From contig JABACO010000018.1 of NCBI GenBank assembly GCA_013339895.1, positions 1,049,453-1,113,452 of the forward strand: DNA of 64,000 nucleotides, read 5' to 3'. The notes under the pieces were generated by a model. The model ran no database searches. It saw only the letters and a list, made by a program, of their open reading frames with translations, and was not told the DNA's origin. This DNA comes from Ephydatia muelleri. Its lineage: Eukaryota; Porifera; Demospongiae; Spongillida; Spongillidae. Positions 45,414 to 54,881 of this stretch are shown here, in pieces. Both the position numbers and the translations under genes were made by a program. Positions within the stretch are counted from its first letter, which is position 1. Every line of letters begins with the position of its first letter.

Positions 45414-46076
45414 CTTCCCTTATTACGTTAGTCATAAGACCTCTGCTTTTGGCATTCATGAATAATAGTTCCATCTTCTACGCTCTGGATTTATGGATAC
45501 AGCATGCATGCATCCATTTTTGTAAGCGTTGTACAGTACATATATATATTTCCCATGTAGCAAATGAACAGAATTCTAGTGACAGTGATCATGACCTGTT
45601 CTCAGTACAAGATGATATTTATGTGGGGACACAAGAGTGTTCTGGTAAGTCATTCCTCATTAGAATGATTCATTACCCCATGTACTGACCACACAAGGTA
45701 CAGAAAGGTTATCAGATGCATGTTTTGAGGAATCTGATACTGAATCCTCTGAGCCTGAAGCTGTGCACAGGATGGATCCTGATGTGCTAAATACTAGAGG
45801 AGTGAATGAGCCATGCATGTTCAACTTCCCTTATTACGTTAGTCATAAGACCTCTGCTTTTGGCATTCATGAATAATAGTTCCATCTTCTACGCTCTGGA
45901 TTTATGGATACAGCATGCATGCATCCATTTTTGTAAGCGTTGTACAGTACATATATATATTTCCCATGTAGCAAATGAACAGAATTCTAGTGACAGTGAT
46001 CATGACCTGTTCTCAGTACAAGATGATATTTATGTGGGGACACAAGAGTGTTCTGGTAAGTCATCCTCATTAGAAT
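45370..46076 (+). repeat. 411-bp tandem duplication in the transposase gene (second unit broken by the Gypsy element)
   Basis: Unit 1 is 45370-45780. Unit 2 begins at 45781 (GATGTGCTAAATACTAGAGG) and continues after the Gypsy element from 51276. The units differ by about one base before the insertion (TCATTCCTC against TCATCCTC). The duplication copies exon 2 and the start of exon 3. Confidence 0.92.
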
Positions 46077-46278
46077 TGTAGCGTAGCGCAGACCAGCAGC
46101 GCAAACCCAACTGCAGCCACGTTAGTAGCGTAGCAAGTAATTATAATCAAGAGAACATATTACATACAATTCAATGCTACTTAAATACTACAGCACATAA
46201 GATGCAGTTATGGTACTACAAGTGCCGAGTGCAATAGACTGCCTGGCTCCAGATATGTCTGGCTCCAGGTACATTACA
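46077..46278 (-). repeat. 3' LTR of the Gypsy element (202 bp)
   Basis: Begins TGTAGCGTAGCGCAGACC and ends ACATTACA as read on plus. Contains CTGGCTCCAG twice, which may have mediated the deletion in the other LTR. Confidence 0.92.
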
Positions 46279-46305
46279 CTGCTCCCCTCTTCCTCAGACT
46301 GTGTC
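46279..46305 (-). other. Polypurine tract of the Gypsy element
   Basis: On the minus strand GAGGAAGAGGGGAGCAG abuts the 3' LTR, the expected plus-strand primer site. Confidence 0.75.
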
Positions 46306-46315
46306 CACACAGTTA

Positions 46316-49300
46316 TCATAACCGGTCAGGGGGTCGCCGTACCCGTGTAGAACGCCTCAGTTGTGGTACATCAAGCTGATGGTCTGTGGGAATAGGCACG
46401 TTGCACTGTGGCTCTTGAGGAGTAGGTGTCTCTGTGTTTGCTTCTGGCATCCGTTCAGAGGTTACAACAGGTCTGGCTGGTTCACTTGTGACTATAAACA
46501 TCTCTTCATCCAGATAGTCCTCTCTGTTGACAGGCTCTCCTCTTCTCCCTTCTGGTTTCCTCTGTTCTTCAATGGTTTCACCTGTTGGATGACCCATTAC
46601 TGGTTGGGTGTATGGCTTAAGTCTGTTAAAATGAACTGTAAGTTGCTTAGCTTGACGGTTCTTCCGTATTCGATACACCACATCGCCAAGCTTCTCTTCT
46701 ACTTCATATGGCCCTTGCCATGGTCGGTGGAACTTAGGAGAATGACCTTTTGGAACAGCAGGACAGTGGAGCCATACAAAATCACCCTTCTGGTAGCACT
46801 GACGCTCATTTTGCCTTTCATCATATACATTCTTTTGGTGCTGCATTTCTTTCCACGCCTCATCTCGTATGCTCTTGTAAGCATTCTGCATAGCCTTCTT
46901 TAGGTGCTCAACATACTCTCGTCCTCCCTGTGGAACAGGAGCACCACCTACTGGTAGACCATATATAAGGTCTTCTGGCAGCCGTGCCTCTCTTCCAAGC
47001 ATCATGCTAAATGGGGTTACACCTGTGGTTTCATGAACAGATGTTCTATATGCAAACAATAAAACAGGCAGTTTCACATCCCAATCACGCTCATTCTCAC
47101 TGACAGATAAACTTAGTAAATTCAATAAGGTCCTATTGAATCGTTCAACCATTCCATCTGACTGAGGGTGGTAGGGAGTGGTTCGAGTTTTCCTAACCTG
47201 CAGAAGCTCACAGATACCCTTTATAACCCCGGATTCAAAGTTTCTCCCTTGATCAGAGTGGAGCTGCTCTGGTACACCAAATCGACACATAAACTCACTC
47301 ACCAAATGCCTAGCCACTGTCATGGCTTCCATATTTGGCAATGGGTAAGCCTCCTTCCACTTGGTAAAATAGTCTCCAATTACCAGAATGTACTTGTTTC
47401 CTTTTTCTGTCTCAGGCAAAGGTCCTAGTATATCCATAGCAACTCTCTGAAGAGGTCTTTCCACTGGATCAAGTTGCATTGGAGCACAAGGTGCTGGAAT
47501 GGGTGTCTTTCTGGAGCAGCAAGTTGGACAACTAATACACCACTGAGTGATATCCTTCCTCTGCCCCACCCAATAGAAACGACAACGGACTTTGTCAAGT
47601 GTCTTCTTAGCCCCCATGTGCCCTCCTACCAATGAGCTATGCAACCCTTCCAATACTGCAGGTACAAGACTTGATGGGAGCACAAGCTGCAATGTTTTAT
47701 TCAAACCCCTTCCCTGAACATCCTCCCACTGGCGATACAGAATCTTGTTTTGCATGACCAAATGGTGGCACTGTGACCATAAAGCCTTTACATGTGATGA
47801 TGCATTCTTGGGAAATACCTTTGGAAAGGTTTTAGTCTCGAGCCACTTAATCACCTGCTTAAGATCTGGGTCCTGTCTCTGATATGCGGCTAATTCCTCA
47901 TGAGTCCATGAAGGCATCCATGAATCTGTCACTGCCAGCACACAGCCCTGGTCTTCATTGTCCTCCTCAGGTGGTAATCTACATTGAGAGCATGGCATAC
48001 GAGACAATGAATCTGCATTTGTGTGTTTCTTTCCAGGACGGTGTAGTACTTCAAAGTCATACTCTGATAAAGTTTCTAACCACCTGGCCACCTGACCTTC
48101 AGGTTCATGAAAGCTCTGCAGCCACTTCAGGGAACTGTGGTCAGTACGTACAGTAAATCGCTTTCCATACAGGTATGCTCTGAAGTGTTGAATAGCCCAC
48201 ACAAGTGCCAGCATCTCACGTCTGGTGGCACAGTATTTTCTCTCTGCTTTGTTTAATGTCCTGCTGGCATAAGAGATTACATGGTCATGACCTTCAATAT
48301 TTTGGGAGAGCACTGCACCGAGCCCTTCACCACTTGCATCCGTATCCACAACAAATCCAATACTAAATACTGGATATGCAAGGACAGGTGAAGTTACCAG
48401 GCTCTCCTTCAACTTGAAGAATGCTGCATTGCACTGCAATGTCCAATTCCAAGCCTGGTGGTTTTCAGTCAAGTGGAAGAGTGGTGCTGCAATTACAGCG
48501 AAGTTCTTGACAAATCGGCGATAGTACCCTGCCAGCCCAAGGAACTGTCTCAATTCATGGGCATTTGAAGGAGTTGGCCAGTCAGCAACACATCTTGTCT
48601 TCTCTGGATCTGTCTTAATTCCATGTTCTGAGACCACATGACCAAGATATTTAATACTCTTTCTCATCAAATGGCACTTACTTGGTTTGATTTTCAAACC
48701 TGCATTCTTCAACCGATCCAGAACATCGCGCAGCCTCACCAAATGGTCCTCTACGGTAGCACTGAAGATCAGAATATCATCTAGATACACTAGGCAAGTA
48801 GTCCAGTGCAATCCAGACAGAACCTCTTCCATTAGGCGCTGAAATGTAGCTGGAGCATTGGTGAGACCAAATGGCATCACTCGAAACTGGAACAATCCAT
48901 ACGGGGTTACAAACGCCGTTTTCTCCCGATCCTCTGGGCAAACTTCCACTTGCCAATATCCACTGGCCAGGTCCAGACTTGAGAACCACTTTGCAGAACC
49001 GAGAACATCTAAGGTGTCATCTATCCGTGGTAATGGTTGTGCATCTTTTCTTGTAACTGCATTGACTTGACGAAAATCCACACAGAATCGAGTGGAGCCA
49101 TCCTTCTTCTTAACAAGCACTATCGGTGAACACCAAGGACTCTGGCTGGGCTCTATCACTTTCTTTTCCAACATAGCATCAATGAGATCCTTCACCTCCC
49201 TTCTTTGGTTGAATGGTAATCTACGAAGTGACTGTTTAATAGGTCTAGCTTCACCTGTATCAATGTGATGGAACACCTGACTAGTGTGTCCTATATCACC

Positions 49301-51091
49301 ATCATGTAGTGATATGATACCCTTGTACTCACGTAATAGCCTTCTCAACTTATCTTTTTCTTCATCAATCAGTCCCTCAGTGCTCATCACCATCTGCTCC
49401 ATTATGCTATCTGCTTTGTGTTCATGAACCACTGATATGCCAGCCACGGTGTGTTTTGCACATGTATCACCAGACTCATCCAGTGGATAAAGAGATCCGA
49501 TTCTTTCATGTTTGTTGACAATAGCAGGGACAGGTGATGGGTTAAGCAGCTGTACTAACATTCTACCTGCATGAGCATACGAAATCGACCTTGCCACCAA
49601 CAAACCATGTCGTTCCATGAATGTTGTACTTGGCTCTAACATCACTGCACCTGTCATGACATGGTCTTTATTTGTACCCACTGTGACCTGCATCTGAGAG
49701 TAGCCTGGAACTTCCACTGATTCGCCAAAATGTGCGTGACAGACAGCAGCTGAAGTGTGGCTCTTTTCTATTTCAAATTTCACCACTGTTTCACCAGCCA
49801 CCAACACCTTCATCCCCATATCAATGTGACACCTAAAATGTGAGAGAAAATCTGCTCCTATGAGACATTCCTGTGTTAGCTGGCAAGCCACCAGAACAGG
49901 AAAGGGTTCCACTATTCCACCAATATGGAGTGGTAGAACTACCTGACCAAGTGTATCCAATCTGTCACCATTAGCAACAACAATAGGGCGATGAGCTTCT
50001 TCAAGCTGGTAGAGTTCTCCACAACTGGTGATTTCCTCCCATACATTTTGTCTGATCAATGTAACAGCAGACCCTGTATCCAACAGCATTTTAGTAGGAC
50101 GACCACCTACCTTCCCCCAGATTATTATAGAGGAACTTATAGCTAGTGCTGCTTCAGGCCCCCTATTCCCATGCTTACCTTTTGCTGAACCAACATACCG
50201 TTGCTCTTTCTTATTCGGGCAGTTACGCCGAATATGTCCGTGCCCTCCACACATCCAGCACACGACGTCTTTCCTCCCCTGATCCGGACGTTGCCCAGAT
50301 TTTCTTGGAGTGCGTAGTTTTTCCATCTCTTCTGAAAGTTGCCGTATTTGCCGACTAAGCGCTTCAATCTTTTCATCCCGTTCGTCATGACCTGTAGCCC
50401 TAACCGACTCAATACAAATAGTGGACTCACCTTTCGTTTCCGGCGTGACAGCTGACGCAGCTTCACTATGCTTCAGCTTGTGTAGCTGCTTTTGCGCCGA
50501 CTCTACCGTTTCCTGTCGACACGCCAATTTCAACGCTTCATCTAGCGTTTTGGGTACTTCTTTCATGAGCAGCAATTGTACAGTAGGTGAGCGCACTCCT
50601 TGTATGAATTGATTGCGGAGTAATTCTTGGCGTTGCGTATGTGGCCATGACGGATACGCTTTATCCGCCATCCTCCTCAGATCACCCGAATATTCCAAAA
50701 GAGACTCTCCAACCTTTTGCACCCGGTTCTGGATCTTGAATTGCCACTCCAATTCATTCCCGACTGGAGCAAAATGTTGCTGCAAACAAGCACACACTGC
50801 TTTGTAGTCATTTGAACAAGCCAACCCTTGTCTTGAAACAACTCGAAACGGTTCATCCTCCAGTAAAGTCAGCAATTCCTTAGTCCATAGGCCCTCTGAA
50901 ATGTTAGCTTGCAAAACATACAACTCAAAACGTGACACCCACAATTCCCAATCGCCATTGGCTGGAAAACGAGGCGGTGGCCGGAGGCCCATCCTCACGA
51001 CTCTTGCTATTGCCGCACTCACCGCAGTTTCCTCAGTGCCGGTGGTCGCTGCCGCCTTCTCTTCCTCAGTCTTGGCCTCAATCTTGGACAT
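46316..51091 (-). CDS. Gypsy Gag-Pol polyprotein, 1,591 aa, intact
   Basis: I start it at the ATG at 51091, 18 bp beyond the primer-binding site; the upstream in-frame extension would run through that site and into the LTR. Order of domains: Gag with a C-x2-C-x4-H-x4-C knuckle (CWMCGGHGHIRRNC, ~275), aspartic protease (LLDTGSAVTLI, ~336), reverse transcriptase (FCVDFRQVNAV; YLDDILIFS at ~767), RNase H (VDTDASGEGLGAVLS, ~914), integrase with an H-H-C-C finger (GLHSSLVGGHMGAKK ... CISCPTC, 1147-1190) and D-D-E core (MDILGP ~1218, SDQGRNFES ~1277, VERFNRTL ~1315), then a GPY-type module (WQGPYEVEEKLGD, ~1460). The RT-RNaseH-integrase order defines Ty3/Gypsy. All catalytic residues I can check are present. 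No chromodomain seen; the C-terminus is a basic tail (RRSTRVRRPPD). Gag and Pol are fused without frameshift. Confidence 0.95.
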   Translation of the reverse strand: MSKIEAKTEEEKAAATTGTEETAVSAAIARVVRMGLRPPPRFPANGDWELWVSRFELYVLQANISEGLWTKELLTLLEDEPFRVVSRQGLACSNDYKAVCACLQQHFAPVGNELEWQFKIQNRVQKVGESLLEYSGDLRRMADKAYPSWPHTQRQELLRNQFIQGVRSPTVQLLLMKEVPKTLDEALKLACRQETVESAQKQLHKLKHSEAASAVTPETKGESTICIESVRATGHDERDEKIEALSRQIRQLSEEMEKLRTPRKSGQRPDQGRKDVVCWMCGGHGHIRRNCPNKKEQRYVGSAKGKHGNRGPEAALAISSSIIIWGKVGGRPTKMLLDTGSAVTLIRQNVWEEITSCGELYQLEEAHRPIVVANGDRLDTLGQVVLPLHIGGIVEPFPVLVACQLTQECLIGADFLSHFRCHIDMGMKVLVAGETVVKFEIEKSHTSAAVCHAHFGESVEVPGYSQMQVTVGTNKDHVMTGAVMLEPSTTFMERHGLLVARSISYAHAGRMLVQLLNPSPVPAIVNKHERIGSLYPLDESGDTCAKHTVAGISVVHEHKADSIMEQMVMSTEGLIDEEKDKLRRLLREYKGIISLHDGDIGHTSQVFHHIDTGEARPIKQSLRRLPFNQRREVKDLIDAMLEKKVIEPSQSPWCSPIVLVKKKDGSTRFCVDFRQVNAVTRKDAQPLPRIDDTLDVLGSAKWFSSLDLASGYWQVEVCPEDREKTAFVTPYGLFQFRVMPFGLTNAPATFQRLMEEVLSGLHWTTCLVYLDDILIFSATVEDHLVRLRDVLDRLKNAGLKIKPSKCHLMRKSIKYLGHVVSEHGIKTDPEKTRCVADWPTPSNAHELRQFLGLAGYYRRFVKNFAVIAAPLFHLTENHQAWNWTLQCNAAFFKLKESLVTSPVLAYPVFSIGFVVDTDASGEGLGAVLSQNIEGHDHVISYASRTLNKAERKYCATRREMLALVWAIQHFRAYLYGKRFTVRTDHSSLKWLQSFHEPEGQVARWLETLSEYDFEVLHRPGKKHTNADSLSRMPCSQCRLPPEEDNEDQGCVLAVTDSWMPSWTHEELAAYQRQDPDLKQVIKWLETKTFPKVFPKNASSHVKALWSQCHHLVMQNKILYRQWEDVQGRGLNKTLQLVLPSSLVPAVLEGLHSSLVGGHMGAKKTLDKVRCRFYWVGQRKDITQWCISCPTCCSRKTPIPAPCAPMQLDPVERPLQRVAMDILGPLPETEKGNKYILVIGDYFTKWKEAYPLPNMEAMTVARHLVSEFMCRFGVPEQLHSDQGRNFESGVIKGICELLQVRKTRTTPYHPQSDGMVERFNRTLLNLLSLSVSENERDWDVKLPVLLFAYRTSVHETTGVTPFSMMLGREARLPEDLIYGLPVGGAPVPQGGREYVEHLKKAMQNAYKSIRDEAWKEMQHQKNVYDERQNERQCYQKGDFVWLHCPAVPKGHSPKFHRPWQGPYEVEEKLGDVVYRIRKNRQAKQLTVHFNRLKPYTQPVMGHPTGETIEEQRKPEGRRGEPVNREDYLDEEMFIVTSEPARPVVTSERMPEANTETPTPQEPQCNVPIPTDHQLDVPQLRRSTRVRRPPDRL

Positions 51092-51098
51092 GGTGATA

Positions 51099-51120
51099 CG
51101 AATCCCGCTTCTGACACCAG
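51099..51120 (-). other. tRNA-Leu-type primer-binding site
   Basis: The plus strand reads CGAATCCCGCTTCTGACACC followed by A, i.e. the T-arm end, acceptor stem and CCA of a leucine tRNA, next to the 5' LTR. Confidence 0.75.
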
Positions 51121-51275
51121 TGTAGCGTAGCGCAGACCAGCAGCGCAAACCCAACTGCAGCCACGTTAGTAGCGTAGCAAGTAATTATAATCAAGAGAAC
51201 ATATTACATACAATTCAATGCTACTTAAATACTACAGCACATAAGATGCAGTTATGGTACTCCAGGTACATTACA
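51121..51275 (-). repeat. 5' LTR of the Gypsy element (155 bp, 47-bp deletion)
   Basis: Identical to the 3' LTR for 141 bp and for the last 14 bp; the 47 bp between GGTACT and CCAGGTAC are absent. The missing part is in the U3 end, where a promoter would lie. Confidence 0.9.
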
Positions 51276-54200
51276 GAATGATTCATTACCCCATGTACTG
51301 ACCACACAAGGTACAGAAAGGTTATCAGATGCATGTTTTGAGGAATCTGATACTGAATCCTCTGAGCCTGAAGCTGATTATTCTGTGCACAGGATGGATT
51401 CTGAAACAGATTTTGATAACTTGGAAATATCTCAAGGTACAGAGCAAAACAACTCAGAAGATGGGAGTGCTGTCATTGGAAATTCAGTTCAGATGGAAAT
51501 ACAGGATGCTAACAATCATGAATCAAGTACATCTTATCAAAAACATATGGAGATAAGTGCAGGTCCACATTACAGTTTACTAAAGTGGATTTGTATCATT
51601 TTGATTCGAATATTTTTTAAATACAAGTTAACTAAGTCAGCCATTTTACCTATGTGCGGGCTCATTTCTACTTTACTGCAGCTCATTGATCATCCACTTC
51701 ATAAAATCTTCCCCACAACTTTAGATGGTGTGTTAAATGTTTTGTCACTGGGTAAAATAGAAGGAACAGTATTTATTGTCTGCCCTAACGATTCATGCAA
51801 TCAGCTGTATACAGAAACATCTCTGCCACCTAGCAAGACATGCACTCATGTCACATTTGGTAAAAGATGTGGCCACGAGCTAGGATACTTTAAAAATATG
51901 GCCTTTTTGAAGAAAACATGGGTGCCACACAAAACATTCTACTTTGTGCCACCATCTGCTTGGATTACAAAGTTTTTAAGTGATTCAACATTTAAAACAT
52001 TGATTGGAAAGCCCATGGCTCCTAGAGGATTGCCTGATAATGTGATGATGGATATTGTAGATGGAAACGTCTGGAAAGAGTTTTCAAAGACTAATCCATC
52101 ATTTAATGATAAAGATGCTCTCAGCATTGGCCTTCTATTAAATGTTGACTGGTTTAAGCCATTTGATCGATCGGAATACAAAGTATCTGCACTAATGATG
52201 AGTGTAATAAACTTACCAAGAAATGAACGATTTAAAATTTAAAAAGAGATGGACCATGGTACTAGGCATTATACCTGGCCCTACAGAGCCAAAGGGAAAT
52301 GTAAATACTTTCCTCCAGCCTATGGTTGAAGATCTGCTTTTATTGTGGAATGGAATACCAATAACTAATTCAACTCTAAAGATAGTTAAAGCAGCTTTAC
52401 TAGGTGTTTCATCTGATATGCCAGCACTAAGGAAAGTCTCGCAATATTTAGGTCACAAAGCTGATTTAGGGTGTTCCCGCTGCAACTTTATGGCTGAAAG
52501 GGATCTCACAAAGAAAGGTGCTTCTGGTAAAATGTCATACTATACATGTGTTGCAGCGCCAGACAGAACCAATGCCCAAGTGCGAGACCAAGCCAAGGAA
52601 TACCAGTCAGCTGGCTCTCTGAAAATAGCAAAAGAAATTCAGAAAAAAAAATGGAGTTCGCTACTCAGAGTTAGTTCGCTTACCATACTTTGATATGGTT
52701 AAAATGCTAATAACAGACCCAATGCACACTTTCCTTTTAGGTATGGTTCAGAATGAAGTAAAATTGTGCCTTCAAAACATTCTTGATAGCAAGCTTGCCG
52801 AAGTTTATAAAAGGATGCAAAGTATAAGGTTGCCATATGACATTGGAAGATTGCCTACAAACATAAAAGGTGCTGATGGACTTTCGGGGTTAACAGCCCA
52901 ACAATGGAAAAACTTTGCTTGTGTTTATGCCAGACCTTGTTTTTCAGGTTTGCTACCAGATAAGTTTTTTAAGTCTTTGTCCCTACTATGTGAAATTGTG
53001 GTGCATATAACTAAGCCAATCATGAGTGAAGAAGATATTGAGACATTGTACAGGTTAATACACGAGCATCATAAAAGATTTGCTGCAGCATATGGGAAAT
53101 GGGATATTTCTATAAATTATCACATGGCCCTACATATTTGTGATATTATTAGTGATTATGGACCACCACATGGTTATTGGTGCTATGCTTATGAACGGAT
53201 GAATGGTTATCTAAGTGAGATTCCAAATAATGGACGGAATATTGAATCACAAATAATGGTCAAACTATTGCAGCAGCTTTGTTTCTCTAGTTGTGAATTG
53301 CCAAACATATCGGCAAAGACCTCTACAGCACTGAAACCTATACTGGCAACAGATGTGGAAATGGATGCAGATAACTATGCAGTGTATCAGTACAAGTTGT
53401 ACACTTCACCTGTTTTAGACCGTTTTGAATATCAATGCAGTATAGACAGAGGTGAAGTTGATCATTGGCCAATTGAATTCTTACATCCAAGTAAGAGTCG
53501 TGTAAAAGTGGACAAGGAGGTTTACAAAAGTATTGAGGATTTTTGCAAAAAAGTATACAACACGGATGGTAATGTTTATGCGAATCCTATGATTGACAAA
53601 TTTGGACGGTGTGCAGTGAATGGACAAACATACTCCTCTGACTTTAATTCTACAGACAGGGGTTCTGTAGTAAAGGCCTTATTTGTGTTAAAAGATAGCA
53701 ATGAACTTCAACCCTATTTTGGAATTATCAGGTTCTTTTTCAAGGTATGTGTTACTTTGACATATGACACAAGTAATGGCAAAAAGAATGAAGTGTTTGA
53801 GAATTCCTTAGCATATGTAACGTGGATGTGCTTCAAAACACCTCAAATTGATAAGACTACTGGGCTTTATATGGTAAATGATGCATTTTATGAACAAGAC
53901 AGAGTCATGAGCCCTAGAAGATTTTTGAACCGTTGTGCTCTTGCACCCACTGGAAGAAAAGGAGCAGCATCATATTATGTCACTGAGCTTCCACGTTAAT
54001 TAATATATAATGTCTTATGAGTCAAGTTTGTCAGTTATTATACATATATGTGTGTTCTTGCTTCAATGTAAAAAACATTCCATTACTTATTTTGTTGTGG
54101 TGCACGCATGGCATCTCTGAACAATGATTAGAAATTGTGCTGTTAACATTTCTACTATAAGCATAGCGGAAGCGGGGGGGAAAAATATTATGTGAAATCA

Positions 54201-54365
54201 AAAACATGATTTGCTTATAGTGTAGAATCATTCACCTGATTTGTAATGTATTGAAAAATCTTTTCGAGATTTCACATTTGGAAAATCTTGTTATGATTTC
54301 ATGAAATCTGTATAAAATCATATGCGGGAACAAAATGTGATTCGACGCATTTTTTTCCTGTGCAC

Positions 54366-54881
54366 ACCTCCAGCCCATCACAGGTGAGACATTCCCTGCT
54401 ATGACAGCAAATACAGAGGATGGTGCTCGATCAGACATTGCAGCTGATGGTTTTTGGGGTGGTCGATTTGAGCGGACATTTTTTGATGTCAGAGTTTTCA
54501 ATCCATATGCCCCCTCTAATCCGACTCCCACACCGTCCAGTTGCTATCAGTCGAAAACATGAAAACATCAAAAAGAGAGAATACGAACTTAGAATTCGGG
54601 AGATTGAGCGAGCTTCATTCACTCCAATCGTCCTCTCTTCAACAGGAGGCATGGCGAGCATTGCCACTACCACCTACAAACGTTTGGCATCACTGCTAGC
54701 TGACAAATGGGGCACATCAAATAGTCAGACAATGGGGTGGCTACGTTGCCGTCTATCCTTCTCTCTTTTACGATCATCCATACAATGTATCAGAGGAGCG
54801 CGATCAAATCAAGGACATGCTACACACCTCCCAGCCTCTATTGAACTGACAGTCAGAGAATCTCTGATACCTTTGGTGTAG
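54366..54881 (+). pseudogene. Outer retroelement-type ORF, right part
   Basis: Continues from 43337 as LQPITGETFPAMTANTEDGA, SDIAADGFWGGRFERTFFDV, RVFNPYAPSNPTP, then after a frame change KKREYELRIREIERASFTPI, GWLRCRLSFSLLRSSIQCIR and GARSNQG, stopping near 54881. Joined across the CAC target this is one continuous domain. Likely the C-terminal part of a retroelement polyprotein; exact class not identified. Confidence 0.65.

Larger units (their letters stand above)
46077..51275 (-). mobile_element. Ty3/Gypsy LTR retrotransposon, recent insertion
   Basis: LTRs at 46077-46278 (3' LTR) and 51121-51275 (5' LTR) flank a single Gag-Pol frame on the minus strand. GAAT repeats at 46073-46076 and 51276-51279. 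Except for one 47-bp gap, the LTRs are identical over all aligned bases I compared, and the frame is open, so the insertion is young. The empty target survives in the adjacent duplicate at 45663-45666. Confidence 0.95.
44743..53999 (+). pseudogene. tnp2-type (CACTA/EnSpm) transposase, frameshifted and split by a Gypsy insertion
   Basis: Exons: 44743-44974, 45561-45644 (duplicated as 45972-46055), and 51311-53999; phases agree (1/1). Exon 1 encodes a Cys/His cluster (ACNCSKCKKKCRYSYSTVCR followed by H), seen at the N-terminus of such transposases. Exon 2 and early exon 3 are acidic (NSSDSDHDL, EESDTESSEPEADY). The main exon has SALMMSVINLPRNERF, GIIPGPTEPKGNVN, ALLGVSSDMPALRKVSQYLG, CSRCNF, GVRYSELVRLPYFD and MLITDPMHTFLLGMVQNEVK, the diagnostic tnp2 phrases. 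Then comes a C-terminal domain with HMALHICDIISDYGPPHGYW and AYERMNGYLSEIPNNGRNIE, typical of DUF4218. Two one-base shifts interrupt it: near 52238 and in a nine-A run at about 52640-52650. Transposase catalyses cut-and-paste movement; this copy would be inactive unless the shifts are sequencing errors. Confidence 0.88.
43338..54362. mobile_element. CACTA/EnSpm-like DNA transposon (11.0 kb including a nested Gypsy element)
   Basis: Inverted ends: CACAGGAAAAAATTGCGTCG at 43338 and the complement of CACAGGAAAAAAATGCGTCG at 54362. Flanked by CAC (43335-43337 and 54363-54365), a 3-bp target duplication as usual for this superfamily. Removing the element and one CAC rejoins IEPH to LQPITGE in frame in the host ORF. 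Without the Gypsy insertion it is about 5.8 kb. It encodes a tnp2-type transposase (plus) and a coiled-coil accessory protein (minus) from a shared 48-bp promoter region. Both subterminal regions are rich in AAATC/GATTT motifs. Confidence 0.9.

Noticed and set aside
51099-51120. Part of a tRNA gene
   Set aside because: Only the 3' tRNA end is present, and it lies exactly next to the LTR: a primer-binding site.
51092-51154. Upstream extension of Gag-Pol into the LTR
   Set aside because: It would translate the primer-binding site and LTR end; ATG at 51091 is the sensible start.
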